A stretch of 7,925 nt of DNA, from the NCBI GenBank assembly GCA_002389995.1, contig DGRR01000218.1, positions 1-7,925 on the forward strand, read 5' to 3'. The notes under the pieces are model-generated. The model did not search any database. It was not told where the DNA came from and saw only the letters and a program-made list of their open reading frames with translations. The stretch comes from Ruminococcus sp. UBA4383 (GTDB lineage: Bacteria; Bacillota; Clostridia; Oscillospirales; Ruminococcaceae). Every line of letters begins with the position of its first letter. Position 1 is the first letter of the stretch. Made by a program: the position numbers and the translations under genes. This document shows, one piece after another, positions 1-7,319 of the stretch.

Positions 1-546
1 AACGACAATATTGAGAGAGTTATCAAGAAAGCCGCAGGCGGTGAAGATAAAAATAATTACGAAAATATCACCTATGAGGGATATGGTCCTAACGGTGTCG
101 CTGTAATCGTTGAGTGCCTTACCGATAACAGAAACAGAACCGCAGGCGATGTTCGTCACTATTTCGATAAATTCGGCGGAAATCTCGGCACTATCGGCTG
201 TGTATCGTTCATGTTCACAAGAAAAGGTATTGTTATCCTCGAAAATACAGGTCTTGATGAAGATAAAGTCATGGACGATGTGTTTGAATGTGGCGGAGAT
301 GATTTCGATATAAATGAGGAAACTGTTGAAATCGAGTGTTCTCCCGAAAATGTTCACGCTCTCCGTGAGGGTCTTACCGAAAAGGGCTATAATGTAATGT
401 CTGCGGAAGTTGAACAGATTCCCGCAAATTATACAACTCTTACAGATGAGGACCAGATAAAGAAAATGAATCTCCTCCTTGAACACCTCGAAGATAATGA
501 TGATGTCCAGAATGTTTACCATAACTGGGAAATGCCCGAAGAATGA
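1..546 (+). CDS. yebC: YebC/PmpR (TACO1) family protein, partial, 5' end missing
   Basis: The reading frame is open from base 1 and ends at TGA 544-546, giving 181 residues of a family that is usually about 240 long. Roughly the first 60 residues therefore lie outside the window. The visible part begins with the conserved NIERVIKKA segment and continues through YEGYGPNGVAVIVECLTDNRNRT (seen in two pieces around residues 24-46), then FGGNLG and the GCVSFMFTRKG block near residues 60-75. These are hallmark YebC positions. The acidic C-terminal half (DDVFECGGDDFD, then LLEHLEDNDDVQNVYHNW) is also typical. Family members have been described as transcription regulators (PmpR) and, more recently, as translation factors that relieve ribosome stalling, as for TACO1. 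The sequence does not say which applies here. The GNAT gene follows with a 4-base overlap, so the two are probably co-transcribed. The family call is very secure. Confidence 0.95.
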   Translation, partial: NDNIERVIKKAAGGEDKNNYENITYEGYGPNGVAVIVECLTDNRNRTAGDVRHYFDKFGGNLGTIGCVSFMFTRKGIVILENTGLDEDKVMDDVFECGGDDFDINEETVEIECSPENVHALREGLTEKGYNVMSAEVEQIPANYTTLTDEDQIKKMNLLLEHLEDNDDVQNVYHNWEMPEE

Positions 547-1040
547 TTAATATTAAAAAAGTAAAATATTATCCTGAACTGCGTCAGGTCGCACAGCTTG
601 CAGATGAAATATGGCATGAATGTTTCACTGATATAATAAGCCTCGGACAGATAGACTATATGGTTGAAAAATTTCAGTCCCTCGATGCTATGACAAATCA
701 GATTGAAACTCAGAAATATTCCTACCTTGCAGTTTATGATGATGAGGATTTGTGCGGATATATCGCTGTAAAGCCCGAAGATGACGACAGATTTTTTCTC
801 AGCAAGCTTTATCTCCGCAAGGATAAAAGAGGTAAAAAAATTGCCACTCTCATGATGAAACGTGTTTTTGAGGAAGCAAAAAAATACGGCAAAAAATCTG
901 TATATCTCACAGTAAACAAAAATAACAGCCATGCAATTGACGTATATAAAAAATCAGGATATCAAATCATTGATTCTGTTGTCACAGATATCGGTAACGG
1001 ATATGTAATGGACGATTATATTTTTTCATATACTTTGTAA
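543..1040 (+). CDS. GNAT-family N-acetyltransferase
   Basis: This is a 165-residue single-domain protein that should transfer an acetyl group from acetyl-CoA to an amine. The acceptor is unknown. The acetyl-CoA loop (motif A) follows the beta4 strand FFLSKLYL (about 84-91) as KDKRGKKIATLMM. Its RGKKIA core (96-101) is a somewhat degenerate R-G-x-G-x-G/A. Motif B is seen as NKNNSHAIDVYKKSGY (125-140), the usual N...A..Y...GF element. The N-terminal IWHECF...YMVEKFQS pattern is common in small clostridial GNATs of unassigned substrate. The start ATG at 543 overlaps the yebC stop (ATGA), which suggests translational coupling, since no strong Shine-Dalgarno is visible. Domain assignment is firm, but the substrate cannot be inferred. 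Confidence 0.9.
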   Translation: MINIKKVKYYPELRQVAQLADEIWHECFTDIISLGQIDYMVEKFQSLDAMTNQIETQKYSYLAVYDDEDLCGYIAVKPEDDDRFFLSKLYLRKDKRGKKIATLMMKRVFEEAKKYGKKSVYLTVNKNNSHAIDVYKKSGYQIIDSVVTDIGNGYVMDDYIFSYTL

Positions 1041-1047
1041 TATGATG

Positions 1048-1115
1048 AAAGTTCCGTAAATATACTCATAATAGGAATCTTAAAAGGAGGAATATAATGA
1101 GTATAGCGGAACTTT
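1048..1115 (+). promoter_or_regulatory. Long inverted repeat enclosing the mntP ribosome binding site and start codon
   Basis: Bases 1048-1056 (AAAGTTCCG) are perfectly complementary to 1107-1115, and 1061-1069 (TATACTCAT) to 1097-1105. That makes 18 base pairs interrupted by an internal loop of 4 bases (1057-1060) against 1 (1106). The 27-base apical loop (1070-1096) carries the Shine-Dalgarno AAAGGAGG (1083-1090). The mntP ATG (1097-1099) is paired within the upper stem. The 3' arm runs into seven T residues (1113-1119). As RNA this could hide the start codon, or act as a terminator or attenuator reading from yebC-GNAT into mntP. It does not look like the known yybP-ykoY manganese riboswitch, for which there is not enough room after the GNAT stop. 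Pairing was read directly from the sequence; function is inference. Confidence 0.6.
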
Positions 1116-1642
1116 TTTTCATTTCGGCAGGGCTTGCGGCTGATGCATTTTCGGTATCGGTTTGCAGGGGTCTGGGAATGAAAAGCATAAACCTGCGAAA
1201 AGCCGCAGTAATTGCCTTATATTTCGGTTCATTCCAGTTTATGATGCCTGTTGTCGGATATTTTTTTGGCGGAATATTCGGAAAATATATAAATCCTTTC
1301 AGTCATTGGGCTGCATTTATTATGCTTGGATTCATAGGCGGAAAAATGATTTTCGAGGCTTTCGGCGAAAGGGAAGAAAACAACGGCACAGAATTATTTA
1401 TCCTTGCAATTGCAACAAGTATTGATGCATTTGCAGTCGGGATTGTCTTTGCAGCACAGAAAACTGAATTAATGCTGTCGGTTTCAATGATAGGAACAGT
1501 TACATTTATTATATCTTTTATCGGTGTTGCTCTCGGAAATCATCTCGGCAACAAGTACGAGAAAAAAGCAGAAGTCGCAGGCGGAATGATTTTAATAATC
1601 ATGGGTCTGAAACTTCTGCTTGAAGGGCTGAAAATTATTTAA
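1097..1642 (+). CDS. mntP: Manganese efflux pump MntP
   Basis: This is a 181-residue, strongly hydrophobic protein with about six membrane segments, the normal size for MntP (DUF204). It exports Mn2+ across the cytoplasmic membrane. The two family repeats each carry a signature with an acidic residue: AADAFSVSVCRG (14-25, Asp16) in the first segment and ATSIDAFAVG (106-115, Asp110) in the fourth. GGKMIFEAF (81-89) lies at the end of the third segment. A charged cytoplasmic loop (EREENNG, 91-97) separates the halves. The ATG at 1097 follows AAAGGAGG with a 6-base spacer. Both elements sit in an unusual inverted repeat (see the 1048-1115 entry). The gene is downstream of, and in line with, yebC and the GNAT gene, and is convergent with ligA, with which it shares 8 bases. 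No terminator is evident after its stop. Confidence 0.95.
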   Translation: MSIAELFFISAGLAADAFSVSVCRGLGMKSINLRKAAVIALYFGSFQFMMPVVGYFFGGIFGKYINPFSHWAAFIMLGFIGGKMIFEAFGEREENNGTELFILAIATSIDAFAVGIVFAAQKTELMLSVSMIGTVTFIISFIGVALGNHLGNKYEKKAEVAGGMILIIMGLKLLLEGLKII

Positions 1643-3581
1643 TTAATTTCTGAAATTCTTCTTCTGTGAGAATGGGAATATTCAGTTCCTTAGCCTTTTT
1701 ATTTTTCGAGGAATTTGACGTTGAATCGTTATTTATCAGATAGTCAGTCTTTGATGATACGGCAGAGGCGCATTTTCCGCCATTAGCTTCGATGAAATTT
1801 TTGAGTTCGTTTCTGTTTTTCCAGATATTGACTGAACCTGTTATGACGAATGTTTTCCCTGAAATTGGCGAATCAGAGGGGATTTCTTCGGGGAGGGAGA
1901 TATTTAATTCTTTTAAGAGATTATGATATTCAGTGAGATTTTCTTCACTTGAAAAATATTTTACATAATCAGCCGCCAAAACCTCACCTATGCCGTCAAT
2001 GGCGGTAAGCTGGGATATTTCAAGCTTTTCAAGGAGTTCGGCAGAGGGATATTCCGCACAGATAAGCCTTGATGCAGACCTGCCTATATTTGTGATTCCG
2101 AGGGAGTAAAGCACACGGCTCAATTCTGTATTCCTTGAATTTTCGACAGCATCATGAATTTTTTCGTAAGACCTTTTGCCGAAACCGTCAAGGTTAATTA
2201 TTTTATCTTTATAGTCATCAAGATGATAGAAGTCTTTAAATTCTTTGACAAATCCCTCCGAAACAAGCGTTTCAATAGTAGCTGTTGACATACCGATAAT
2301 ATTCATGGCATCACGCTGTACGAAATGCTCAAATTTTCCGATATGTTTTGCGGGGCAGTCCTTATTTATACATACAAGTGTCTGAATACCGTCATCTGAT
2401 GTGCGGATTTCAGATTTTCCACCACACACAGGGCATACATCAGGGATTTCCAGAGTATCCGAACAGCTTTTATTTTCGAGAATCTGCGGAATTATCATAT
2501 TAGCCTTGAAAATCGAAACAGTATCGCCTATGCCGAGTTTAAGCTGTTTAACAATGCTGACATTGTGGACGGAAGCCCTTGAAACGGTTGTGCCTTCCAG
2601 TTCAACGGGGTCAAATATTGCAATAGGATTCAGAAGTCCCGTTCGGCTTGCAGACCATTCAACCTCACGGAGAATTGTATCTGCTGTTTCGTCACGCCAC
2701 TTGAAAGCGATTGCATTTCGTGGTGCATGGGAAGTCTGTCCGAGGCTTGCACCGTAGCTTACATCATCGAATATGAGGACAAGACCGTCAGAGGGAAATT
2801 CATTTTGTGGGATATTTTTTTCAAACTCAGCGACAGTATCAGCGATATTATTCTTATTGGTTTTCACTCCGTAGACAGTTTGGAAACCGATATTTTTCAG
2901 CCATTCAAGGCGGTTTGCGAAAGAATTTTCCTCATATCCCTCCGCATACACGAGATTAAAGGCAAAGAAATTAATATTTCTTTCCGCAGTAATTTTTGAA
3001 TCGAGATTTCTTACAGTGCCTACGCATAAATTTCTTGGATTCTTATATTTTGCCCCCTCATCAGTTTCGGAGTTCACACGTTCAAAATCCTTATACTTCA
3101 TGAGGGATTCTCCACGGATAACGAGTTTTTCAGTGAACGGAATTTTTGCGGGTATGCCGTGAATGTGACGGGCATTCTGAGTAATATCCTCACCTGTTTC
3201 ACCGTTTCCACGGGTTACAGCCTGAATCAGCACACCATTTTCATAAGTCAGGACGAGAGTAAGACCGTCAAGTTTCCAGCTTATGAAGGCAGTATTTTCA
3301 CCGAGCCAGTCTTTTAATTCGTCAATACTTTTAGTTTTTTCGAGGGAGAGCATTTTTGATTCATGTTTTACTTTTTTAAGGGAATCAGCTACTTCATATC
3401 CGACTTTTTGGGTACGGCTGCCGTTCAAGATGATACCCGTTTCGTTTTCGAGGGAAACAAGTTCATCATAAAGTTTATCATACTCAGCATCGGACATTTT
3501 TTCGATACCTGTATTATAATATGCATCTGCGGCGGAAGCGAGTATCTGATTTAATTCGTTCATTCTTTTAATTTTATCCAT
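1635..3581 (-). CDS. ligA: NAD-dependent DNA ligase LigA (divergent clostridial type)
   Basis: LigA seals DNA nicks in replication and repair using NAD+ as AMP donor. With the start chosen at 3581 the protein has 648 residues, near the family's usual 650-680. Domain Ia is seen as YYNTGIEKMSDAEYD (about 22-36). The nucleotidyltransferase motif I is KLDG with adenylated Lys103, followed by TRGNG (123-127, usually TRGDG), VIRGE, YKNPRN (179-184), SDGLVL and AIAFKWR. The OB fold follows, then a zinc finger with Cys383, 386, 404 and 409. Helix-hairpin-helix repeats (GFGKRS, GITNIG, IDGIGE, about 462-540) and a BRCT domain (573-648, SGKTFVITG...LKNFIEANGG) complete it. The longer reading from 3620 is rejected because its start falls in the hyd terminator. 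It is convergent with mntP and has no visible terminator after its stop. All domains are intact. Whether another ligA exists in the genome is not known. Confidence 0.96.
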   Translation of the reverse strand: MDKIKRMNELNQILASAADAYYNTGIEKMSDAEYDKLYDELVSLENETGIILNGSRTQKVGYEVADSLKKVKHESKMLSLEKTKSIDELKDWLGENTAFISWKLDGLTLVLTYENGVLIQAVTRGNGETGEDITQNARHIHGIPAKIPFTEKLVIRGESLMKYKDFERVNSETDEGAKYKNPRNLCVGTVRNLDSKITAERNINFFAFNLVYAEGYEENSFANRLEWLKNIGFQTVYGVKTNKNNIADTVAEFEKNIPQNEFPSDGLVLIFDDVSYGASLGQTSHAPRNAIAFKWRDETADTILREVEWSASRTGLLNPIAIFDPVELEGTTVSRASVHNVSIVKQLKLGIGDTVSIFKANMIIPQILENKSCSDTLEIPDVCPVCGGKSEIRTSDDGIQTLVCINKDCPAKHIGKFEHFVQRDAMNIIGMSTATIETLVSEGFVKEFKDFYHLDDYKDKIINLDGFGKRSYEKIHDAVENSRNTELSRVLYSLGITNIGRSASRLICAEYPSAELLEKLEISQLTAIDGIGEVLAADYVKYFSSEENLTEYHNLLKELNISLPEEIPSDSPISGKTFVITGSVNIWKNRNELKNFIEANGGKCASAVSSKTDYLINNDSTSNSSKNKKAKELNIPILTEEEFQKLIK

Positions 3582-3585
3582 AAAA

Positions 3586-3592
3586 CACCTCT
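3586..3592 (-). promoter_or_regulatory. Ribosome binding site of ligA, supports start at 3581
   Basis: On the minus strand AGAGGTG stands 4 bases before the ATG at 3581-3579. The upstream in-frame ATG at 3620 has its codon within the terminator loop, and the downstream ATG at 3563 has only a weak AAAAGA before it. This makes 3581 the best start. Confidence 0.65.
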
Positions 3593-3599
3593 TATCTAT

Positions 3600-3628
3600 A
3601 AAAACACCCCCGACTTTCATCGGGAGTG
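3600..3628 (-). terminator. Intrinsic terminator after hydA
   Basis: On the minus strand CACTCCCGA (3628-3620) pairs with TCGGGGGTG (3613-3605). This gives nine pairs including one G-T, with a 6-base loop (TGAAAG), followed by TTTTT (3604-3600). It starts 14 bases beyond the hydA stop and precedes the ligA start by about 20 bases. It should end the hydCBA transcript and limit read-through into ligA. Confidence 0.9.
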
Positions 3629-3642
3629 CTTGGTAAATTATA

Positions 3643-5385
3643 TTAGTTCACGCTTCTCTTAACGTAAGATGTATGGAGAACTTCATGAGCCTTATGGCTG
3701 CCGGGTTTGCCGAAATATGTTTCGTAAACCTCTTTGATAGCAGGATTTTCATGTGACTGTCTGAGGGGCATTGACTTGTCGAGGTCATAGAGAACCTTTG
3801 CACGTTCTTTTCTGATGTCAACGAAATTTCTGATTCCCATAGGAACCTGAGGCTGACCGCCGCCGTTTACACAACCGCCGGGACAAGCCATTATTTCGAT
3901 GAACTGATAATCTGCCTCGCCACGCTGAACCTTTTCGAGAACTTCACGGGCATTTGCAAGACCGCTTGCAACGCATACCTTAACATCGAGGTCGCCAACT
4001 TTGTAAGTAGCTTCCTTGATACCTTCTGTACCTCTTACTTCGGGGAGGTCTGTAACATTTTCGCCTGTAAGAGTATAAACAGCAGTACGGAGAGCAGCCT
4101 CCATAACACCGCCTGTTGCACCGAAGATAACGCCTGCGCCTGTTGAGATTCCGAGCGGGTCATCAAATTTCTCATCGGGGAGAGAAGTGAAGTTGATACC
4201 TGCACGCTCAATCATTCTGCCGAGTTCACGGGTTGTGAGAGCGTAATCAACATCAGGAACGCCTGCGGCACTCTGGTCAGGTCTGCCGATTTCAAACTTC
4301 TTTGCAGTACATGGCATGATTGATACCATTACGATATTTTTGGGGTCAATACCCATTTTTTCAGCCCAGTATGTCTTTGCAGTTGCACCGAACATCTGCT
4401 GAGGAGACTTGCAGGTTGAGAGGTGGTCGAGCATATCGGGGAAGTAGTGTTCGCAGAACTTAACCCAGCCGGGTGAACATGAAGTAATCATCGGGAGAAC
4501 TCCGCCGTTCTGTACACGCTCAACAAATTCGTTAGCTTCTTCCATGATAGTGAGGTCAGCGGAGAAGTCTGTATCGAATACCTTGTCAAAGCCGAGTCTG
4601 CGGAGAGCCGCAACCATTTTGCCTTCTACGTTTGTACCGATAGGAAGACCGAATGCTTCGCCGAGACCTGCTCTTACAGCGGGAGCTGTCTGAACGAGAA
4701 CAGTCTTTTCGGGGTCAGCGATAGCTGCGAGAACGTCCTTGATGTAGTCCTTTTCGGAGATAGCACCAACGGGACATACAGCTATACACTGTCCGCATGA
4801 TACACAGCTTGTCTCACCGAGACCCATGTCGAATGCAGAACCGATATATGTCTTGAATCCACGCTCATTAGCACCGATAACGCCTATACCCTGAGTTTTT
4901 CCGCAGACTGCAACGCAGCGGCGGCAGAGGATACACTTGTTATTGTCACGGTACATATGTGCAGCAGTATCGTCTATTTCGTATTCATTTCTTGAACCTT
5001 CGTACTTTGAAACGTCCTCAACGCCGTAATCCTTACAGAGTTTCTGGAGTTCGCAGTTGCCGCTTCTTACGCATGAGAGACATTTTTTGTCATGAGTTGA
5101 GAGAATGAGTTCGAGAGTTTTCTTTCTTGCCTCGATAACCTTGGGGGAGTTTGTGAGAACCTCCATTTTATCGGAACAGGGATAAACACAGCCTGCAACA
5201 AGACGGAAACCTCTGCCTTCGTTTACTTCGGTAACGCAGATACGGCAGGCACCGATTTCGTTAATTTCTTTCATATAGCAAAGTGTGGGAATCTCAAAGC
5301 CTGCAATATGAGCAGCTTCGAGAACGGTAGTACCCTTGGGTACAGTAAGTTCCACACCGTTGATTTTTACTGTAATATCAGCCAT
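3643..5385 (-). CDS. hydA: [FeFe]-hydrogenase catalytic subunit HydA of a trimeric HydABC enzyme
   Basis: HydA is the cytoplasmic H2-forming subunit; 580 residues with the chosen start. In order it shows a plant-type [2Fe-2S] domain (Cys36, 47, 50, 66), a His-Cys3 [4Fe-4S] site (His98, Cys102, 105, 111), and two [4Fe-4S] ferredoxin sites (Cys151/154/157/161 and 194/197/200/204). The H-cluster domain has L1 TSCSPGW (Cys303), L2 MPCTAKKFE (Cys359) and L3 ACPGGCVNGGG (Cys501, 505). The C-terminal small-subunit segment is YETYFGKPGSHKAHEVLHTSY. The proton-path glutamates are in IMEEANEF (282-286). L1 carries Ser304 where classical monomeric enzymes have a second Cys. Compared with Thermotoga HydA (about 645 residues) it lacks an extra C-terminal [2Fe-2S] region. 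It is the last gene of hydCBA, 16 bases after hydB and followed by a terminator. The NuoF- and NuoE-like partners point to NADH-linked, probably bifurcating or confurcating activity. Confidence 0.96.
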   Translation of the reverse strand: MADITVKINGVELTVPKGTTVLEAAHIAGFEIPTLCYMKEINEIGACRICVTEVNEGRGFRLVAGCVYPCSDKMEVLTNSPKVIEARKKTLELILSTHDKKCLSCVRSGNCELQKLCKDYGVEDVSKYEGSRNEYEIDDTAAHMYRDNNKCILCRRCVAVCGKTQGIGVIGANERGFKTYIGSAFDMGLGETSCVSCGQCIAVCPVGAISEKDYIKDVLAAIADPEKTVLVQTAPAVRAGLGEAFGLPIGTNVEGKMVAALRRLGFDKVFDTDFSADLTIMEEANEFVERVQNGGVLPMITSCSPGWVKFCEHYFPDMLDHLSTCKSPQQMFGATAKTYWAEKMGIDPKNIVMVSIMPCTAKKFEIGRPDQSAAGVPDVDYALTTRELGRMIERAGINFTSLPDEKFDDPLGISTGAGVIFGATGGVMEAALRTAVYTLTGENVTDLPEVRGTEGIKEATYKVGDLDVKVCVASGLANAREVLEKVQRGEADYQFIEIMACPGGCVNGGGQPQVPMGIRNFVDIRKERAKVLYDLDKSMPLRQSHENPAIKEVYETYFGKPGSHKAHEVLHTSYVKRSVN

Positions 5386-5394
5386 TTTCTGTAT

Positions 5395-5399
5395 CCTCC
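5395..5399 (-). promoter_or_regulatory. Ribosome binding site of hydA, decides start at 5385
   Basis: GGAGG on the minus strand, 9 bases before ATG 5385-5383. The open frame extends to an ATG at 5448, but those 21 extra codons overlap the end of hydB and have no ferredoxin-like content. The protein beginning MADITVKINGVEL matches the usual start of the [2Fe-2S] domain. Confidence 0.85.
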
Positions 5400-5401
5400 G
5401 C

Positions 5402-7303
5402 TTACTTCTTGATGATTGCCTTGAACTTACAGGTTGCAATACAAGCACCGCATTTTACGCACTTGTTCTTGTCAATTTCATACGCAGGTTTTTTCTTTCC
5501 GGGAGCAGTGTAATCTGTAACTGTTATAGCTTCAGCAGGACACTGTTTAGCACACATACCGCAGCCAAAACACTTATCCTTGATAATCTCGAAGCTGAGA
5601 AGGTCTTTACATACGCCCGCAGGACATTTTTTATCTACAACGTGAGCGACATATTCGTCACGGAAACATTTAAGAGTTGAAAGAACAGGGTTGGGAGCTG
5701 TCTGACCAAGACCGCAGAGTGAATTGGACTTGATATGAGCAGCGAGTTCTTCGAGTTTGTCGAGGTCTTCGAGAGTACCCTTGCCCTTTGTGATGCGGTC
5801 GAGTATCTCCCACATTCTCTTAGTACCGATACGGCAGGGAGTACATTTACCGCATGATTCATCAACAGTAAATTCGAGGAAGAATTTAGCGATGTCAACC
5901 ATACAGTTATCCTCGTCCATAACGATAAGACCGCCTGAACCCATCATAGAGCCGATGCTTATGAGGTTATCGTAGTCAATCGGGATATCGAAATGTTCAG
6001 CAGGAATACAGCCGCCTGAAGGACCGCCTGTCTGAGCAGCCTTGAATTTCTTTCCGTTGGGGATACCGCCGCCGATTTCCTCGATAACTTCACGGAGAGT
6101 TGTACCCATAGGAATTTCAACAAGACCTGTGTTCTTGATTTTACCGCCGAGAGCAAATACCTTTGTACCCTTTGATTTTTCAGTACCCATAGATGCGAAC
6201 CATTCTGCACCGTTGAGGATAATCTGGGGGATATTGGCATAAGTTTCAACGTTGTTGAGGATAGTGGGCTTCTGGAAAAGACCTTTTTCAGCAGGGAACG
6301 GAGGACGGGGACGGGGTTCGCCACGGTTTCCTTCGATAGATGTCATGAGGGCAGTTTCTTCACCGCATACGAATGCGCCTGCACCAAGACGGAGGTCAAT
6401 ATCAAAGTCAAAGCCTGTTCCGAAAATATCCTTACCGAGCATACCTGCTTCACGAGCCTGTTTGATAGCGATATTAAGACGCTCAACAGCTATGGGGTAT
6501 TCAGCACGGACATAGATGTAGCCCTGTTTAGCACCGATAGCGTAGCCTGCGATAGTCATAGCTTCGAGAACGACATGGGGGTCACCTTCGAGAACTGAAC
6601 GGTCCATGAATGCGCCGGGGTCGCCTTCATCGGCATTACAGCATACATATTTCATATCGGCATCGGGAACGATATTTCTTGCGAGTTTCCACTTCATACC
6701 TGTGGGAAATCCGCCGCCTCCACGGCCACGCAGACCTGAATCGAGAATAGTCTGGATAACCTGTTCGGGAGTCATTTCGGTGAGGACTTTGCCGAGAGCC
6801 TTGTAACCGTTTCTGCCTATGTATTCCTCGATAACTTCGGGATTGATAACGCCGCAGTTTCTGAGGGCAACACGGTGCTGTTTCTTATAGAAAGCAGTAT
6901 CATCGAGAGATTTTATATTGTCACCATCAACGGTTTCCTCGTAGAGAAATTCCTTGACGGGGTTTCCTTCAACGAGGTGTTCCTTGACGATGCGGGGGAT
7001 TTCCTCGACATCAACACGGGAATAGAATGAGCCTTCGGGATAGACAATCATAATCGGACCTCTTTCGCAGAGACCGAAACAGCCTGTCTTAACAATCTGT
7101 ACCTTGTCAGTAAGACCGTTGGCAGCGAGTTCTTCTTTGAGTTTAGCAATTATCTTCGGTGAACCTGAGGAAGTACAGCCTGTACCGCCGCAGACGAGGA
7201 CGTGCTTTTCATATTTTGAAGAAGCGTTGCTGCCGTGGGTTCTGAGAGCGACTTCACCCTCCATTGATTCTCTGACAACCTTGAGTTCTTCAAGAGTCTT
7301 CAT
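5402..7303 (-). CDS. hydB: NADH-linked hydrogenase subunit HydB (NuoF-like, FMN and Fe-S)
   Basis: This is a 633-residue flavoprotein subunit that exchanges electrons with NAD(H) through FMN and feeds HydA. An N-terminal thioredoxin-like [2Fe-2S] domain has Cys38, 43, 75 and 79. The NuoF core carries the glycine-rich NADH loop RGRGGGGFPTG (192-202), the FMN-site block CNADEGDPGAFMDR (222-235) and GAGAFVCGEETAL (307-319). The NuoF [4Fe-4S] site is ESCGKCTPC with Cys484, 487, 490 and distal Cys530. Two C-terminal [4Fe-4S] ferredoxin sites follow (Cys578/581/584/588 and Cys615/618/621/625). Cys560 and Cys565 in KKCPAGVCKDLL precede them and may hold another metal. Length and domain order match HydB of trimeric electron-bifurcating hydrogenases. 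A similar fold occurs in formate dehydrogenase partners, but the adjacent hydA settles the assignment. AGGAGG at 7311-7316 supports the ATG at 7303. hydC ends 16 bases upstream. Confidence 0.96.
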   Translation of the reverse strand: MKTLEELKVVRESMEGEVALRTHGSNASSKYEKHVLVCGGTGCTSSGSPKIIAKLKEELAANGLTDKVQIVKTGCFGLCERGPIMIVYPEGSFYSRVDVEEIPRIVKEHLVEGNPVKEFLYEETVDGDNIKSLDDTAFYKKQHRVALRNCGVINPEVIEEYIGRNGYKALGKVLTEMTPEQVIQTILDSGLRGRGGGGFPTGMKWKLARNIVPDADMKYVCCNADEGDPGAFMDRSVLEGDPHVVLEAMTIAGYAIGAKQGYIYVRAEYPIAVERLNIAIKQAREAGMLGKDIFGTGFDFDIDLRLGAGAFVCGEETALMTSIEGNRGEPRPRPPFPAEKGLFQKPTILNNVETYANIPQIILNGAEWFASMGTEKSKGTKVFALGGKIKNTGLVEIPMGTTLREVIEEIGGGIPNGKKFKAAQTGGPSGGCIPAEHFDIPIDYDNLISIGSMMGSGGLIVMDEDNCMVDIAKFFLEFTVDESCGKCTPCRIGTKRMWEILDRITKGKGTLEDLDKLEELAAHIKSNSLCGLGQTAPNPVLSTLKCFRDEYVAHVVDKKCPAGVCKDLLSFEIIKDKCFGCGMCAKQCPAEAITVTDYTAPGKKKPAYEIDKNKCVKCGACIATCKFKAIIKK

Positions 7304-7319
7304 AAGTCAACCTCCTATA

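Noticed and set aside
516..932. A 138-codon open frame on the minus strand opposite the GNAT gene.
   Set aside because: It is antisense to a clear GNAT domain, its protein is low-complexity Phe/Ile-rich, and it has no ribosome binding site or recognisable domain.
1041..1096. A yybP-ykoY manganese riboswitch before mntP.
   Set aside because: The gap is only 56 bases and the characteristic conserved loops are not seen. The inverted repeat there has a different layout.
1629..1650. AT-rich pairing GAAA-TTA with TAA-TTTC between mntP and ligA as a bidirectional terminator.
   Set aside because: Only about seven A-T rich pairs with a bulge and no T-run in either direction.
3582..3620. Longer ligA start at 3620, adding 13 residues.
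   Set aside because: The start codon would lie in the loop of the hyd terminator, and a better ribosome binding site precedes the ATG at 3581.
3637..3642. TATAAT on the minus strand just after the hydA stop, as a possible ligA promoter.
   Set aside because: There is no acceptable -35 box at 16-18 bases, and the transcript would have to pass through the terminator at 3600-3628.
5386..5448. Longer hydA start at 5448, adding 21 residues.
   Set aside because: It overlaps the hydB coding end, and GGAGG at the proper distance marks 5385. The extension has no ferredoxin similarity.
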